From Varanus komodoensis (lineage: Eukaryota > Chordata > Lepidosauria > Squamata > Varanidae), in assembly GCF_004798865.1 (NCBI RefSeq), contig NW_025335268.1, positions 74,011,690-74,075,689 on the forward strand: a stretch of DNA of 64,000 nt, written 5' to 3'. This document shows, piece by piece, positions 13,701 to 27,500 of the stretch. Position numbers and translations under genes: made by a program. Numbering within the stretch: the stretch's first letter is position 1; each line of letters opens with the position of its first letter. The notes below the pieces were generated by a model. That model was not told the origin of the DNA and made no database searches. It saw only the letters and a program-made list of their open reading frames with translations.

Positions 13701-14785
13701 GCACTTCTCAGCCGTAGTACCGTTTTCACCTGGCTTCACTCGGACAGTCGCCCACGATCATGCTTCTTGCATGCTCAGTGATCTTTTCTGCTCTGTTCTT
13801 GGAGGCCGATCATGAGAACGTCTTACTCCTCAGCCTTCGGGAAGCATCTGCTTAAAGACTGGCTTTACTGTATTCTCATTGCCCAGTTTTTGCTCAGCAG
13901 CGCTCCTATTTGTGTTTTGTTTGGTCTACGTGAAAGATCAGCTTGAGCAATTGTTTTCTAATGGAGAACAACTAGTTTGAATTGCCGTGACCCGAGAGCT
14001 GAGATGCTGCCCCGTGACCGTGCGGCTTCCAGCAGAAGCTGTGGTCTTCCAGACCCGTGCCATAGACGCACCCCGGTTCTTCCCTCTCCCAGTCCCCAGC
14101 ACTTCCGTATTCCTCAAGGGCCCGACCACCCTGCCTCACCTGAGAGGGGTTACTTCAGTGTTTGAAATGGGTTGCATTTAAATGTCACGTATTTATTATG
14201 AATGACAAGCGTGGTGATTGGTTGGTTGAGATTTTTTCTTGGTATATGTGCTGCTTCAACATAGTCTCTTTAATATTTAATATTAAATGTTTCCTATTTA
14301 TATAACATGGACTGAGCTATGTGGAGATTTTCTTGCAGGCTAGAATGGTGCTGGTCCTAGGAACTATTGTTCAAGGAGTCTAGTTGTCACCCCTTTTGCA
14401 AAAGCACAGCTTTCAGAATTCTGTAGCCAAACCAAGGAGGGCAAACTGATTTGAAATCAAGTAGTCTAACAAGAGGTATGCCCACTTGGATGTTATGCTT
14501 TGGCTTTTCTTAATGCGAAATACTAAATAATTTTGTGCACCTGCTTCAATATGCTGTCAACAGTATCAAAACACTACAAGATTATTGCCGTTTACAAATG
14601 TCAAGTGTTTTTGTTTCGATTTGATTGGAACCTATTTTATAAGGCGAACATTCTTTTCTTTTGCATTGCAAGTCTCTGTATGGTTTTGAAATTTGTTTCA
14701 AATACTTTATTCTTATACTAAGGCTTGACCAGAAAGCCAGGTGACAAAAAGACAGGTGCATCCCCAGTTCTGAAGAAGAGCTTTT

Positions 14786-15028
14786 TTACAAAACGCTGGC
14801 ACTGGGGGAAGAGCTCAACATGCCGTTAATCCTCTTACTGGCTTGGTGGATTTGGTATAGCTTGCTCATTAGGTTAATTATATCCAGTGGTTTAATGCCG
14901 CCGCCTTGGACTGGGGTGGCTAGTTTTTGTGCATAGCTGAGCTTCTGTATTGTTTGCCGCTCAATAAAGAGATAGCTGCCCACTCTTTCTATGAGCCTTT
15001 TTATGTCGTGGGTTATTAGGCAGGTCAT
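14786..15028 (-). other. Unrecognised 80-codon open reading frame
   Basis: An ATG-to-stop frame of 80 codons, rich in Ile, Leu, Lys and Gln, containing RLIERVGSYLFIERQTIQKL and a LATPVQGGG motif. An in-frame TAA lies three codons before the ATG, and I see no splice acceptor feeding it. I do not recognise the protein. It may be a chance frame, a decayed repeat, or a real fragment; the composition looks more protein-like than most chance frames here. No function can be given. Confidence 0.2.
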
Positions 15029-15524
15029 TGCCAGGTATTAACCACCAAGGGAGTTGTTCTGTCTTGAAGTAAGGTTTTAAACCTCTCTGGAGACGTCAGA
15101 GGTGCATGTTCCGTTTCAAAATGGAAAGCAGACTTCTTGGAATAACTCCCACTTGGACTCATGCTCCTGACCAAACCCTCATAACCAAATGTGTGCCCAT
15201 GAAGAAGAGCACACCATGTGGAAGACTTTCCCTACCCTGACCAGACAGAGGCGGTGTGTGCCTGAGTCTGAGATACCAACCTGAAAGTAAAACCTCTAAC
15301 ACTGCCTGACGCTACAGGGAAGGGAGAATTTCCCCGTCCCACCCTGTATCAAGGAGACTCTTCCGATACTTCATAGAAAAGTTTGACGTAACAGCATTTC
15401 ACTATATTTGGTTCCCCATTACTTTAATTCCTCTTTTACGAAAAAGGATTCGAGAGGCAAGACTAAAGGTGAAATTACTGGCTAGAATAAGATGACAAAA
15501 CAGTGATTTCTCTTCATTCCTGTC

Positions 15525-15530
15525 TTTATT
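15525..15530 (-). promoter_or_regulatory. CPA1 poly(A) signal
   Basis: TTTATT on the + strand is AATAAA on the CPA1 strand, 52 nt after the stop codon. This gives a short 3' UTR, typical of pancreatic protease genes. Confidence 0.7.
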
Positions 15531-15581
15531 ATGACCAAGGCGACCGGTTGCCTCCGGAGAAAACGCCCTTCCGCTCCGGTC

Positions 15582-18500
15582 TTAGTATGGATGGTCTCGC
15601 GTGTGCTCCATGATGACCATCAAGGCCAGCCACGTCTCCTCGGCGGTTGGAACGATCTGGCTGGCCGGGAGCAAGAAGCCATGGCGCCCCGTGTCCCGTA
15701 GCTCGAACGTGTAGGAGTACTTAATGCCTTGGTCATAGGTCCAGTCAATCGTTCCACCACTCGCTGGATCTAGGCAAAGGAAACGGGGACGCGTTGGAAG
15801 AGCCAGAGCACTTAGTTCTGCGCTGTGTGGCTGTTGCGTTTTCGTTGCACTGCCTTTGCTCCTCCGGCAAGGAACCCACAGTCGCTTGTGCGGCTCGCCT
15901 CCCTTCTGTGAGGTTGGCTCGGCTGAGAGCCTGGGCCTGGCCCAGAGTCGCCCGCTGAGCACCATGGCTGAGGGAGGACTAGAGCCCCAGCCTGCCCTCT
16001 CCACCACCACAGCGCACAGCTCTCCTCCCATACGGACAAGGTTGCCGTGGTCACCAGTGCTGGCGCTTCCTTGAAAATAAGGGGGGGACTCAGAAATGTT
16101 CTCTCGGCAGCTTCCTCCCAGGGTGTAAGCCCAGTGCCTAAAGCAGTCGTCTCCAACCTGTCGCCTGCCAGATGCATTGGACAGTGAGTCGGTAGAATGG
16201 GGTTTCTAGTCTAGTGCATCTGGGTGGGGAAGGCTGCTTTGGACTCGAGACTTTCTAGTCCCATCCATGTACATCCTTCCACTTTAGCTGTGCCAGGCAT
16301 AATGAAGCCTGGCTTTATGAACAGATACACAATTTGAAGAAATTGGGAGCTGGGAAAAGTGGGCTTGTGATCTTCCTGGTTATACAGCAAGCCCTGACTA
16401 TGTGCAAGACTTTTAAGATACATTCTTCAAAACAAAAAAGCTTGGGAGAATTTTCTGGCAGCCAAAAGAGGGGACTTACTCGGCCCTTCCGTTGTTCTTT
16501 TCCAACCAATTCCTCCCATGTCGTTCCTTCCACTTTATTGTTTCCAAACAAAACTTGATTGGGGAGGAAATTAAACTTTCTGTAGAGGAACCTAAATGAG
16601 CACTTCAAGCACTGGCCTAAGGATGTATGCAGAAAGACCGTTCCATATTCAGGAAACCCAAATTCTGTGATGATCGAATCGCTACACAACTTGAACCACG
16701 TGTGAATGGAGACACGTTCAACCCATCCGTGCCAGCTGCTCAGCAGCTGTTCCAGCTGAAGCAGGACCAGCCGGCAGCCCAGAGCAAGCTGCCACCACGC
16801 GCTGGCATCTACAGGAAGGTTTTCTACTCAAGGTCAAGGCTCACTTGAGCTGTGATGGTACACAGTTTCATGAGCTGGATGTACCCCAGAACATGGGCGG
16901 CAACGAAGACTCAGGAGCCATTTACATGGCGCAGCTTTCATCAGCCGCATGCCGTCAGACCGTAGCGCCCATCCTTGCAGCCACCCTGCCCAACGATGAA
17001 AGATGACGGAGTTGTCCGTCGCATCTGCAGGGAAGGCTGACCTTCCTTCAACCCCGTCCCTACCATTTACTGTTTCAGGATCTGTTTGACTGTAGAGCAT
17101 TATAGAAATACTAAGAAATTAATAAAAGTACTCTGTGCAGCAAATGGGGGAAGACCTCACTCAGTTCACCGTAGTGAAGTTCCCCACCTCGTATGGCCTG
17201 TTTTCCTGCTTGGATAACTTACAGATGGCGGCAGTGATGCTCCCATATCTGTATTTGGTCCCATGGAGGGAAGCAAGGGCATTGACGGCCTTTTTAGCAA
17301 GAGCATCCTGGGAAGAAGAAAGGGCAACATGAGATCGAGAAAGGCCAAAAATACACAAATGGGCTCTTAAAACTTGCATGTTGCTGTAACTGGCAGCACC
17401 TGGCCTCACCTTTGGTGTGGCATATTTATATATAAGTAGCCCTGCAGTCTAATCTTGCTAGGACACCGTTCATGCTGAACGGGCTGAAGGATTGATAAGT
17501 GAAAACTTGACCTTTGTTGGCACAGTGGGACAGAATAAGCCCCGCATCCCACCTGGAATGCAGCCGCACCTGCACAGGGAACTATTGTCATCTCTGGATG
17601 CACACCACGCGTGGTTCTCCAGTGTTCTAGAGGCACCACGACACGTGAGGGCCCCCTGGAGCATTATGGAACACGCCAGTGCAACCAAAGGATAACCTGG
17701 ACCGCCTTGTGAGAAATTACGCAATTAACAGCTGGCTTACGAAGGGGGTTTTGTTAATCTTACGGATATTGCAGCTCTCACAAGCCATGTGTCCTGGGTC
17801 TTAACCCACACCAATTTGGAGATCGCTATGCCAAATGGAGATGCTGTCTATTCATCCCAGTCTCGGAAAAGAACTGATCCATCTGGAGATGAGCCAGGTG
17901 TGCAAGACACACCAAATGTGATTGCAGGCATCAAGCCTGCGGTGCAGACCTTGCTTCTCCGCACCAGCTGTGCCCCCGCCTCCCTGCACCAGGAGGCGCT
18001 CTCACAGAGGGAAGTGCTAGAGCAGCGCATGAGCCTCCCACGAGACAGTGCATCGCTCGTGGGAGCGGTGTGCGTAAGATGCTTTGCACCAGCCCGGTGC
18101 CGTGCCCTTTGTGAAATTAAGTCAGCACAGTGGGCTTCCCTACAAGACACTGGCCTCATCAGAGACAGGTTTGCACACACGGTACAAAAACGACCCCAGG
18201 AGAACAATGCTTGTTTTGAAAAATGGCTGGTGTCTGCTCCCAGTCATTCCAGTCTGTGCTGGAGTTCCTCTGTATTTGGGTTAAAACCATGGTTTTTATA
18301 GCTTCTAATAGAAAATAAAAATATTTGATGCCTGGAGGTTCTGCAAATGTTGCTGGTTGCTCCCTGTGCAAAGACGGGGCAGATACGTATTCAAAACAAA
18401 CGTTCCACCTGATGTGTGGTCAGTCCAAGTGATTGGTATTGCTAAATGCACTTTATGAAAAAAATGCACAAGTGGCATTGTGGATAATTTTATACCCCAA

Positions 18501-21500
18501 ACAGTATTAGAAATCAGCTTGGGGTAATTAAAAGACCCCAAATACAGCACTTGTTGGAGTTCTTCTGATGTGGGGGAAGGTCCATTAGGTATACAAAAGA
18601 CCTCCACCTACTGGAGATGCCAAGTGCTTGGTCTGGTTTGTCGACAGGGACTAACACAAACGTCTGCAGTCTGAGACTTTTGGTTGTGGGAACTGTCACA
18701 ACCGCCACCTGCATCTCAAAGTTTTCCTCCACCACCGCACCGGAGGTGCCCAGCGGCTGGAAGAGGGCCCTGCACAGCCGAGACGTACCAGCTCCTCGTG
18801 ATCCGCAGCCTTCTGTGTGGTGTAGCCGTACGGGTAGAGGAGGAGCTGCGAGTAGCTATGGATGGAGATGAAGGCTTTGATGTTGCCGTGATCCTGCACA
18901 AAGTCGACGATGGCTTTCACTTCAGACTCCGAGTTGGCGTAGGGGCCGCGGTACGTTTCAGTGCACGAGTTCCCACTGGAGCCGGGCCCTGGAGAGAAGA
19001 AACCACAACACTCTCAGAGCTGCTGGCTGAGAACGACTCCAGGCTGGCACTTCAGCAGGGCGGCCTCCCCACACCTCCTGGTCAAAAATGGCCCAGATCC
19101 GCTGAGTTGCAAGAGCAGGTCTAAAGTTCAGTGTCAGTCTGAGACCAGCTTCACAGCTTCCCCAAACCCGGGGAAGTATCTAGCACAGTGGTGGCGAACC
19201 TGTGGCACAGCGGGCATGCAGAGCCCTCTCTGTCGGCACGCGAGCCAAGCCGCCCCAGCATCACCCCAATAACCGAGCATTTGGTAACAGCGCACCTAGG
19301 GGCCATGCGCGTGCTCAGGAAGGAGTAGCGGCGCCACATGATGGCGTCACGAGCCGCGACTCATCGGCCGTGATTTGTCCGTGCTTCCGCATGGCCAGTC
19401 AATGGCTGCCAAGGATATATATTTTTTGCTTGGACTGGCTGTGAATTTTTTCTAAACTAAAACCTCAGTTTTCAGGTTTTATTGCAGTGTTGGCACGTTG
19501 TGATAAATAAGTGGGTCTTGGGTTGTAATTTGGGCACTCGGTCTCTAAAAGGTTCACCATCACTGGGTTACAGTTTGAAAAACGAGGTGTCTTGGCATGA
19601 TTTTGATGGTTGGAATGTGTTTAGAATGGGCAGAAATGATGGGCTGTGCAGAAAAAGCTACTCAGCGGAGGCTTTCTCAAAATCGCCCTCTTTTCAATGC
19701 AACTGTATCCTTATATTAGGGTTATGGGAGTGCGCCAGGGCAGTGGTGGCGAACCTATGGCACGCGTGCCGCAGCGGGCACCCAGAGCCCTCTCTGTCGG
19801 CACGCGAGCCAAGCCACCCCAGCGTCGCCCCAGCAGCCGCGCATCAGATGACAGTGCACATAGGGGCCATGCACACGCTCAGAAAGGAGCATCGGCGCCA
19901 GGTGATGACATCACGAGCCACGACTCATTAGCCTTGATTTGTCCGAGCTTTCACATGGCCGGTCAGTGCGCTGCCAAGGAGATATGTGTGTGTGTGTGTG
20001 TGTGTGTATTTGCTTGGACTGGCTGTGAGTTGTTTTTATTAAACTAAAACCTCAATTTTCAGGTGTTATTGTCGTGTTGGCACTTTGGGATAAATAAGTG
20101 GTTTTGGGGTTGCAGTTGGGGCACTCGGTCTCTAAAAGGTTCGCCATCACTGATCCGTGATATGACCTCCAGCCACCCCCACCCCATGGCCTCCCAGAGG
20201 GCCGGCGACGGAGGCACCCGAGGGCATCGCGGGGTCAGTTCCTGGGCCAGGCCAGCACCCCCAGGCTCTCCTTTCGCCTTCCGTTCTCACTGTTAAGAAC
20301 CTGGCCCAGCTGGAGACATGCAGCTGAGCAGGCAAACGGCTACAGATGCATGTTATTTTGCTCTTTCTAGTTTAGAGCTATTCTTTGCTCCCTACAACCA
20401 AACCGTACTTCTTCCTAGGTAAATGGGCAGCAGCACGGAGTGTTTTGATCCTGGTCTTTTTGAGAAAAGGGCTGGAAATGCAGCCCAGCCGCCGCCACGA
20501 GCAATGGTATCCCACATGGCTCGTCAGAGCTCTGCAGGTTTCTGATGGGGGCAGGGGACAGGGGAGTTAAAAAAAGAACCGAAGACCACTTACCTCCAAA
20601 GCCTGCGTCCCAGTTCCTGTTGGGGTCTACTCCGATACAGGACAACCCACTGTGGTGTGACCGGGTCTTCCTCCACATGCGGTTCTGTAAAAGCCAGGAA
20701 GACCCCTCAGCACAGTTTGGAAGCCACGGAGATGCTCTGGAACCAAACCGTTGCGTGGCAGCGGAGTTTAATCTGCCTACCTAAATCCCAGCCCAGAGGC
20801 TAAAAGAAGGGAGAGGGATACCTGGCTGTGTGTAAAAGCAAAACCATCAGGATTCGTGACGATTTCGAGGAAGATATCAAAGTTGTTCAGGATGCTGGTC
20901 AGGGAAGGGTCCTTGCCGTAACTGTCAACAATCTGGATGAGAGAAACGAGGAAGGCTCAGAAGCATCGACAGAGTCAAGCCTCAACAGCATATTTGCTCA
21001 ACAGCTCGGGAGCTCGTCTCTCGATGAGTGCGAGACTGCTCCGTAGCGGAGGGTCTTTCCTTTAACTGGGCACTGCCACAGCTAAGAATGCTGTATCATT
21101 CTGCAATCACAATAAACTTTGAATATATTTGCATTATTCAGACAGTAAGTTTCAGTTCTGATAACACCAAGGAGCGACAGAGACCACGTGGGGTGCAGAT
21201 AACCCTATACAGCCTCCTCCTCCCACTTCGGCGTCTTTCACACTGTTCCGTCTGACTTTGCTACCCTGGGGACTAGAAACTTTACCAATAAATGCTGAAA
21301 TTCTGAGGCTGCTGAACCATCAGTCATGCTTGGCTTTGTATGGATAGTTGGACCATCAGAGCTGGTAGCCAGTGTCACACCCATTCCTCTGCTTTCCTTT
21401 TCCCCAGTTGTGAAAAGTATGACCTTGAGATGAAATTGGAGCTGATACCTTCTTTGCAAACCAGACTCCGCTGGCCTGAGTGACCCATTCACGGGAGTGG

Positions 21501-24500
21501 ATGCCAGTGTCAATCCAGATCGCTGGCCGCTTGATTCCTCCTGTGCTGAACTGTGTGAACAGAAAAAGAAGGGAAACCCTAAGGCCCTGCATCTGCCAGT
21601 CCCAGAGGCCCACGTATTCCGGGGCCTATAGGTTCCAAGCCGCAAACCTATTTGCTAGCGCCTCAGATCTTTTCCCAGAGCAGCACAATGTCCCTCAGTG
21701 CCAACAGAAGCTTTTCCTCCGCCTCAGCGTGATTGCATTTTGGCAATTAAGTGAAAGAGTTTGTGACCAAATTAACCAGCCCTTCCTTTGAATGACTTTT
21801 TTCATGCGCATTGCAAATCAACTGTAGTCAAAGAGGTGCTTCCAGTTTAAGATGACCTGGGGTGGGATGCAATTAATTAGAGCAGGGTTTTATTGGGCCT
21901 GACTTAGAAGGGAGATTGATTTGGATGGCTTTGCCTTCCGTGAAATATTAATCCACCCTAGAAATTATTTCCGAATTCACCCATATACATGAGTATGCCT
22001 TCCACGCATGGGCCCCAGAGCTGGCCAGCTACCTGCCCCCCTTTGCTCCTCCCACACCTTCCCTGCACCTGCGAAGGCCACCTGGTCGCAAGCCACTGTG
22101 CAAGACCCCAGCCGGGGAGACCCCACCAACATTGGGGCCAGAAAGGGGGGGGGGGCGAGGAGAAGGTCCCCTGCCAGGAGAAGGGGGTGACTTACCTTCA
22201 GGACGTTGATTGGGCGCCCCTCATAGCTCTTGCCGATCTGGAGTTTACTAACCAGATTACTCTTTTCGGTTACTAGAAGATCCATAAAAGCATTGATCTA
22301 GTGCACAGAGAGAAGAGGCGGTTACTGCCGTGGTGTGTGCGTTTCTCGGAGAGGAGAGGAGAGGCCTGAACACTGGTGAGCCCCACATGCTACTGTTTCT
22401 GGAGGGCCAGGTGCTTTTATACGACTGAGGGACTCCTAAAGGAGCAATCCATAATTAAAGAACAGAAAACCCATTGTAATAGGACATCCAGGCCGTTGGA
22501 AAGGACCCGTCCAGAATGCCCCCGTTAAATGAAATGGGAACGGGACCCCGGCCTTTTCAGGAAGGTGACACTTTCTGGCAGGTTGACCATATGCCCTCCC
22601 GCCCCTTGAGGTCAGCAGCAGACGCCCTTCTCCGGGAACCCTCCGTGAATGACATCAGGAGGGTGAGTACCCGGAGGAGGGCTTTCTTGGCGGTGGCGCC
22701 CCATTTATGGAATGCGCTCCCCAGAGAGGTCCGCCTGGCGCCATCGTTATTTGTTTTTCAGCGCCAGGCTAAGACCTTTTTATTTAAAACTTATTTTAAT
22801 TGTTTATTTATTTATTTAATTAGGGTGTGGTTTTTTTGTAGCCGAGAATGCACTGAGGTTTTATTGAGGTTTTATGGCATTGTGGTTTTATTGCATTGTG
22901 GTTTTACTGTATAGTTGATTTTTGATGTTGGGAGCCGCCCCGAGGCTTATTGCGATGGGGCAGCATAGAAATGTTTTAAATAAATAAAATAAATATGGCA
23001 GCCCTCGCTGAATTGTTCACCTCCTCATTTAGCTGCCTTGTTCTCTCTTGCTCTCCTCTGCAGCTGGCCTCACTCAAGGCAGGTGTTATCATGCACCTGT
23101 CACAGCACAATAGCTGATTGGCTATGCTCCCCTCAGTAACGGTGTGATCCCTGATTGGCTAGGATCACCGAAGTGACCAGCCCAGGAAGCAGTGCCCTTG
23201 GCCTCAATTGCCTTGGGTCACCTTCAGTGATGACATCACCTGGGCCAGCCTTAAGACAGTGGAGCACCTGTGCTGTGACGGCAGACCATCTCATTCGCCA
23301 CGTCAGCCCTGATTAGATGGGATCGTTTACCCAGGATCAAGAAGGGGGCAGTAATCAGGAGCAGAGGAAAATGACACTGACTCAGAACAGGGAAGCGGTA
23401 ACCCAGCAAGACCAGATCCAGCTGAATATTCCCGCTGTGACCTGGGACATATTTTTATTCACCTGGCTCTGAATCCTTCCTGCCCCTACACACACAAAGG
23501 GGCACGTAAATGGCACGGCAGGGATCGAGTCCTGCTGCGGCCTCAGCGCACCTACCTCATCCAGGTTGTGGTAGGCAGCATAGTTGAAGGTCTCGGTCGT
23601 CTGCAGCACCGAACGTTGGCGCGCCATGTCCAGCTTTTCCTCGTCAATCAAGGACTGCAGGGGACGAGAAGAACCGTCGGCCCCCGGGAAGAATCAGCCC
23701 CGCAAACCCAGCAGGCGGCCAAGCCCTGCCTCGCCCGGGCGGCTCGGAGCCGCTTCCCCTGCCGGGGCCTGGCACTCGTGCAACGCGCCACGCCTGGCCC
23801 TCTGTGGTGCCGCTGCAGGTATCCGTTCCCTCCGCCCCTCGGGAAGCAATCGTGCCCAAAGCCTCAAGGGCCCCAACGGGCGAAGAGGGGAACCCTGAGA
23901 TGTTCCGTCTCGGTGGGCACATTGGAAGGCTAAGCGTGTCGTGGGCGCTCTTACAAAATGGCAGCCCACAGAACAGGCACTTCCCAGAAGCCGAGTTGGT
24001 GAGACCGAAAGAGGAGCCACTCACCTGAGAAGCATAAGCATAAAAAACACTTGTGGAATAGAACGCAAACCAGGCCTGGAAGGGAGGGGGGGGTCCCAGC
24101 GGTGTAAACGTGCCTTCACGCCCTATGTGGGGACCCCAGTTTCAATGAAGCAACTGGGGTGGGGTCCGCTGGGACAGTGCGCATGGGAGACCCCAGGGCT
24201 ACTGAGGAAGAAAGACCTCGGCCCAGAGCCCGCCGCCACATCCGTTGGCCTCAGGCCAAGGGCCAGAGGGGCCCCCATCCCGTTCCACCTGCGGGAGCCG
24301 ACAGGACCGGCAGAGGCGTCTGCTTTCAGAACCAGCACCCAGGGGCCAGCATCCTGCCCCGGGCCTGAGCCCAGCGGCTCCTTTGGACTGGCCCGGGTGG
24401 GCTGTGGGCCCCGCGCTGCCTGTCCTCCAACCCCCTGCCACAGCTCCCCTACGAGGCGGGCGCCTCCCTCCGCCGAGCGCCGGGGCCGGCTGTACCACCC

Positions 24501-27500
24501 CACGGTCCCACCCGGCGGGAGAGCCGGTCCTGCCTCCGACTCACAGCCCCTGCTCGCCGGAGCAGCTCCGCACCTGGAGGTCCTCGATCATGATGTCGTA
24601 CTGGATGCCGTTGGACTCCAGGAAGACCTTCACCCGCTGGAGACTGGGGAACGGGACGCGGACGTCGACGGGGCTCTTGGGGTAAGTCGGGGCTCGCCAG
24701 AAGTCCAGCTGGGCAGATTCACGAGAGGAAAAGTGCGGATTCATATACATGTCTGGAGGGTGTTTGGAACAGCCGTGCTTTTGGTAACCTCGCAAGAAGC
24801 CCCCCGGTTCCCAGTCCGGCCATTAGCAGTGATAACAGACCCCCCCCCACTCAGTTCACAAGCACAGCCCCCTTTGAAGCCATCTCAGGTGGCCTCCACG
24901 AGCACCAGGTCCCTCTGTATCGACTGACTCTTTATTTTATTTTATAATTTATTTTAAACTTATTTTATTTTATTTTAATTATTTATTTAAATCTTTCATA
25001 GACTGTTCCATTACTAGTGTCTCAGGACAGTTTGCAACAAGCACAGATTAAAAAATGGTACAGCATCCAGCAATTCACAATAAAATCACAATTAAAACCA
25101 ATTCAACATTAAAATAGCAGGAGAATAAAAAGGGTTTCGCCTGGCGCCAAGAAGAAAAAAGCATTGGCGCCAGGCGTCCCTCTCTGGGGAGCGTGTTCCA
25201 CAGTCAGGGTGCCGCCACAGAGAAGGCCCCCCTCCGGGTAGTCACCCTCTTGGTCTCCCTCAAGGAGGGCTCCCGGAGCGGGGCCTCTGCCTCAGAGCTC
25301 AGGGGGCGGGAGGGCGTTTGGGAAGGAGGCGCTCCTTCAGGGGTCCCGGACCCAAGCCACTTAGGGCTTTGAGGTCATCCCCAGCACCATCAGTTGGGCC
25401 TGGACTTGGGCGACCAAGGCAGTTTCAGTCCCATAATTTGCCTTGGCATTTTTTTTTACCCCTGGCCGAAAATGAGGAAGCGCAGCCTTCCCCTCCCAGA
25501 GAGAGCCCTTGGACAGCTGGCTTTGCCTTCTGGGGCCAGGGGGCGTCTTCTCGGTGAGGGGCAGGAAGGAAAGGGTTTCCCTGCGCTTACTCCAACCTGG
25601 CGTAACATTAGCGACCGTGCAGCCTCCTGCCTGCAGCTTCCGCCAGGCCAGCCACGTGCCCGGCGTGCGGGGATGCTGGGCATCGTGGCCGAGGCGACCC
25701 AGGGGACTCCCGCACTGGGCAGAGCTGCTTCCCAGTCTAGCAGGATGTGACGCACAGCCGCCTCCCCCACGCCATCCCCATCGCTGCCAGTCCGAGTGGG
25801 CACGGGAGGGCCCCAAGGGCTGCAATGGGCCCTGGGGCCCTCGGGGGCCCTGCCCCTCAGCCCCCCCCCCTGCGTCTTCCACATGGAGGAGGTGCTGGCA
25901 CGAGAGTGCCGTGACCCATGGAGGCCATGGGCCCTCGGCGAGGCCCCCGAGCCGGGAACTGGGCCCGGTTCCGCTCCTCTGCCTTACCTGCAGCTTCTCA
26001 GATGCGTCCAGCTCCATCACCTTCTCCAGCTGGAAGGCGTCTTCAGGCAAAATCCTCAGCACCTGTTGGCTGCGGAGACAAGCTGCATGCGTATTTTTGC
26101 TCTCCCGCCCGCAGACGGCACACCTAGCGGCTCTCGTGAGTGACGGATGCAGGAGGTTGTCTGTGGCTGGTTTATGTATGCTCTCCTATGGACGCTTGTT
26201 CAACATGCCACTTTTCTGGAACGTGACACACTTGAGTGGCACACCCAATGTGTATTTCAAGACCTGCGGAAGTTGTGCCGTAATGCTGCTGTTCTGCCAC
26301 TAGATGCTGCTGTGGAGCTGCTTCCAGCCGCGGGTAGAAACAGGCCAGGGGTCGCCACCGCCATCTTGTGGCAGGATGCCAGTATTGCAAAGCAGAAGGA
26401 GTGGTCCTTGCATTACTTTCTCCATGCGGGGAGGAGACTCTTTCTAAGAGAGTCTGGCAATCGTTATGCGTGCCGGTGTGCTGCAGTGCTTAGTGTGTTT
26501 AGGTACAACCTGGGTTCTCGCCTCATTCTACCCTGAAAGCATGCTGGGTGGCTTCGGGCCCGCCACTGACTCACGTCCTAGCCTACCTCCCAGGGTTGTT
26601 GTGAAGATGAAACAGAGGGGAGGGTGATCGTGTGAGGTCCCTTGCGTTCCAGTCAGCTAAAAGTATGCGCAAATTCCCACTTCTGAGGACCGTCACAACA
26701 AGCGTTCATCCACTAGGATTTGAAAAAGGCCGGAGGCATCTGTACCAAGGTGGTTTTTCTAGAAAGAGCTACTGCCCTTGTGCCATTCCAGAAGGGGCGC
26801 AGGAAGCGGCCTCCTCCCGACTCAGCCACGTCTGCACTCCGGATTGGCAGCAGCTGGCGGGGGTCCCAACTGGAGACCCCCCCCCCCCATCCTGGAGATG
26901 CCGGAGATCTAATGTGGAGCCTTTTGCATGCAAAGTGGAGTCGAAAATGCAGGATGGCCCTTTATAGATTTACATGCCCGCCCCCACTCACAAATAATGC
27001 TCCCCCCCGCATCTGGTGCCCGAAGCAGCCCCTTCACTTCCCCAGCCTGGGCCCTCCAAATCGTTTGGATTTCAACTCCCATTAGCTCCAGCCAGCCTGG
27101 CCAAGGGACGGGGGTGATGGAAGCTGTAGTCCAAAATACCCGCAGGACCCCAGGTTGGAGAAGGCTGATCAGCTCTCACGTGGTCCCTAGTTCAATTGCC
27201 AGGGGCTGGCTGGGGAGCTCAGGGGAAAGGGGTCCAATCCTGCTCTGCCGAAACTCACGAACTTTCTCCCCAAAACATGCCAGGAATAGAACCCAGGGCT
27301 TTTCCATATGGAAACCCAGCCCTCTTTACCCCTGAGCTGCTTCCCCTCTGGATTAGATCCTGAGCTGGTATTTGCCGTCTTCCAGGGACGGGGAAGCTCC
27401 CTGGCCCAGCGGCTCGCTGGCTGCCTGGGGCCAGGCGCGTCCACCTACCCCACGAAGGTCTCGGTGCTGAAGGCCACAGCCAGCAGCGCAGAAAGCACCA

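Larger units (their letters stand above)
10722..15581. other. CEP41-CPA1 convergent intergenic region
   Basis: About 4.9 kb between the 3' ends of CEP41 (+) and CPA1 (-). I see no conserved exon. The first part is GC-rich; the stretch from about 13.6 to 14.7 kb is AT-rich and could be distal CEP41 3' UTR. A G-run lies near 13013-13024. An 80-codon open frame on the - strand (14786-15028) is listed separately. No recognisable LINE or SINE was found, unlike the rest of the window. Confidence 0.6.

Noticed and set aside
19186-20152. SPIN-type hAT transposons
   Set aside because: The ends start CAGTGGTGGCGAACC, unlike the SPIN ends I know, so only the superfamily is called.
23941-24927. 328-codon frame on the + strand
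   Set aside because: Runs antisense over a true CPA1 exon (24574-24708) and its introns; a shadow frame.
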